Part shown: piece after piece, positions 5,484 to 6,329 of the stretch
Position numbering within the stretch: the stretch's first letter is position 1
Layout: every line of letters begins with the position of its first letter
The notes under the pieces: generated by a model
Told to the model about the DNA's origin: nothing
Seen by the model: only the letters and a program-made list of their open reading frames with translations
Databases searched by the model: none
Made by a program: the position numbers and the translations under genes
Assembly: GCA_014379815.1 (NCBI GenBank)
Contig: JACMLA010000180.1
Location: 1-6,329, forward strand
DNA: 6,329 bases
Reading direction: 5' to 3'
DNA from: Bryobacteraceae bacterium
Lineage (GTDB): Bacteria > Acidobacteriota > Terriglobia > Bryobacterales > Bryobacteraceae

Positions 5484-5894
5484 TTAGCGGCTGTCGGGCA
5501 GAGTTTTAGCTACTGAGTTAGTGACAGCTGCTGGCGCCTGAGAAGGCGCAGCAGGGGCCACTGCAGCAGGGGCCAGAGCGGTTGTGATCATGCGTGCAAG
5601 TCCCAGACCTCCACGAGCTGACAAAGCCGCAGCGAATTGCTCCTGGGCCATCTCGAGCGCCGTGGTTCCCGCAGCATCCGATTCACCCGATCCGGTAAGC
5701 GCCGCGGGATCAGACGACGCTTTTAACAACTGACCAATCAAAAGAGTCTCAAACTGCTGGGCAGCCTCGGCGATATCAGCTGGTGTTTTCACACGTTCCG
5801 CAGTTTTCAAGTCGCGGGCGGGCGCTAGATTGATAGCGCGAGCGGGGATAGCGCGATCCGCGATAGCGCGAGCGGGATTGATGGCATCTGGCAT
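5484..5894 (-). CDS. flgJ: FlgJ-type rod-binding protein lacking a wall-hydrolase domain
   Basis: A 136-residue protein. The central part (about 38-105) matches the FlgJ N-terminal rod-binding domain: AAQQFETLLIGQLLKA (44-59) and the amphipathic ALEMAQEQFAAALSARGGLGLARMI (79-103), whose GGLGLA turn is typical. FlgJ acts in the periplasm as a scaffold or cap for flagellar rod assembly. In Salmonella-type FlgJ a peptidoglycan hydrolase domain follows, giving about 300 residues; here only an Ala/Pro-rich tail is present (107-124). The short form is common in many phyla and is not a truncation in itself. The N-terminus holds the repeats PARAI-ADRAI-PARAI. The start lies 3 bases after the flgI stop; the only SD-like site is GGAG 12 bases upstream, inside flgI, so translational coupling is likely. 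Confidence 0.88.
   Translation of the reverse strand: MPDAINPARAIADRAIPARAINLAPARDLKTAERVKTPADIAEAAQQFETLLIGQLLKASSDPAALTGSGESDAAGTTALEMAQEQFAAALSARGGLGLARMITTALAPAAVAPAAPSQAPAAVTNSVAKTLPDSR
5832..5876 (-). repeat. three tandem 15-bp units in the flgJ 5' end
   Basis: Units lie at 5832-5846, 5847-5861 and 5862-5876 with no spacer. On the + strand the first and third are both GATAGCGCGAGCGGG and the middle one is GATAGCGCGATCCGC. In the flgJ frame they encode PARAI, ADRAI, PARAI at residues 7-21. The period is a multiple of three, so a change in copy number would keep the reading frame. Confidence 0.95.
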
Positions 5895-5897
5895 AGC

Positions 5898-6329
5898 TTA
5901 GATAATCTCCAGTTCGGCTTCAAGAGCCCCGGCTGCTTTCAGATTTTGCATGATGGCGATGATGTCGCGGGGAGTTGCCCCGACTGCGCTCAGTGCGCGG
6001 ACAAGCTCTTCGACACTCGCCCCTTCCCGAAGTACGACATTCCGGGCTTTCTCTTCCTTCACACCCACATCCACTCTCGGCACAATCTCGGTCGTACCCT
6101 GCGAGAAAGGTCTGGGTTGCGAAACGTCAAAGGCGGTGGAGACCTCAATGGAGAGATTTCCATGCAGGATCGCAACGGGCGAGATGCGAACTTCTCTTCC
6201 CATCACAACCGTACCGGTCCGTTCGTTGATCACGATCTTTGCGACACGATCGGCTTGGACGGTCAGGCGTTCGAGTTCCGCAATGAAGTCAGCACCTCTT
6301 CCAGCCCAGCTCTTGGGAGTATCGACGAC
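5898..6329 (-). CDS. flgI: flagellar P-ring protein FlgI, C-terminal part (5' end outside window)
   Basis: The frame is open from the window edge (6329) to TAA at 5900-5898, giving 143 residues of a protein that is normally about 350-370. Family landmarks: DRVAKIVINERTGTVVMG (about 27-44), REVRISPVAILHGNLSIEV (45-63), a variable loop with FSQGTTEIVPRVDV, then SVEELVRALSAVGATPRDIIAIMQNLKAAGALEAELEII at the end, which is the hallmark FlgI C-terminus. FlgI is Sec-exported and polymerises into the P ring around the rod in the peptidoglycan layer. A GTG at 6233 is an internal Val of VINERTG, not a start. The gene is followed 3 bases later by flgJ, so flgI-flgJ form one transcription unit. Confidence 0.97.
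   Translation of the reverse strand, partial: VVDTPKSWAGRGADFIAELERLTVQADRVAKIVINERTGTVVMGREVRISPVAILHGNLSIEVSTAFDVSQPRPFSQGTTEIVPRVDVGVKEEKARNVVLREGASVEELVRALSAVGATPRDIIAIMQNLKAAGALEAELEII

Noticed and set aside
6231..6233. GTG as a start codon for a 111-residue protein
   Set aside because: The frame continues open to the window edge and encodes typical FlgI sequence upstream (DRVAKI before VINERTG), so this GTG is an internal valine.

Overview
The window reads as ordinary chromosomal DNA of a motile, Gram-negative, envelope-sorting bacterium with moderately high GC. Evidence for two membranes: a flagellar P-ring protein (FlgI), a rod-binding FlgJ domain and an exosortase system. The style of the small SLT-family transglycosylase, the short arginine operon and the exosortase H locus together suggest Acidobacteriota (perhaps Bryobacterales-like). 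That is an impression from protein style, not a search result. No IS element, tRNA, rRNA, CRISPR or phage gene was seen. The longest non-coding gap is about 109 bases, so no stretch over 300 bases lacks a gene.

Region 1 (1-1348, + strand) is a protein-sorting cassette. It holds the 3' end of a secreted protein (the end of an IPT/TIG-like repeat followed by an IPTL-CTERM-type tail), then exosortase H (xrtH), then an overlapping gene for a multi-pass membrane protein of the kind found beside XrtH. The likely substrate sits 9 bases upstream of its presumed processing enzyme.

Region 2 (1410-4250, - strand) is an arginine operon in the order argF-argH-argR. The genes are tightly packed: 7 bases between argF and argH, and a 4-base GTGA overlap between argH and argR. 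Upstream of argF lie two adjacent ARG-box-like operators (one near-perfect, one degenerate) with centres 20 bp apart. The last gene of the operon therefore encodes the repressor expected to bind the front of it, which makes a closed autoregulatory loop.

Region 3 (4279-6329) carries flagellum-related genes. On the - strand are the C-terminal part of flgI, a FlgJ made only of the rod-binding domain, and a separate secreted SLT-type lytic transglycosylase that could supply the wall-cutting activity this FlgJ lacks. fliS lies between the last two on the + strand, behind a good match to a sigma-28 (FliA) promoter, and ends in a strong hairpin shared with the convergent flgJ end. A 15-bp triplicated minisatellite lies in frame in the flgJ N-terminus.

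The parts most worth follow-up are the exosortase H trio, the double ARG operator with its embedded inverted repeat, the near-leaderless sigma-28 fliS promoter, and the split FlgJ/transglycosylase arrangement.
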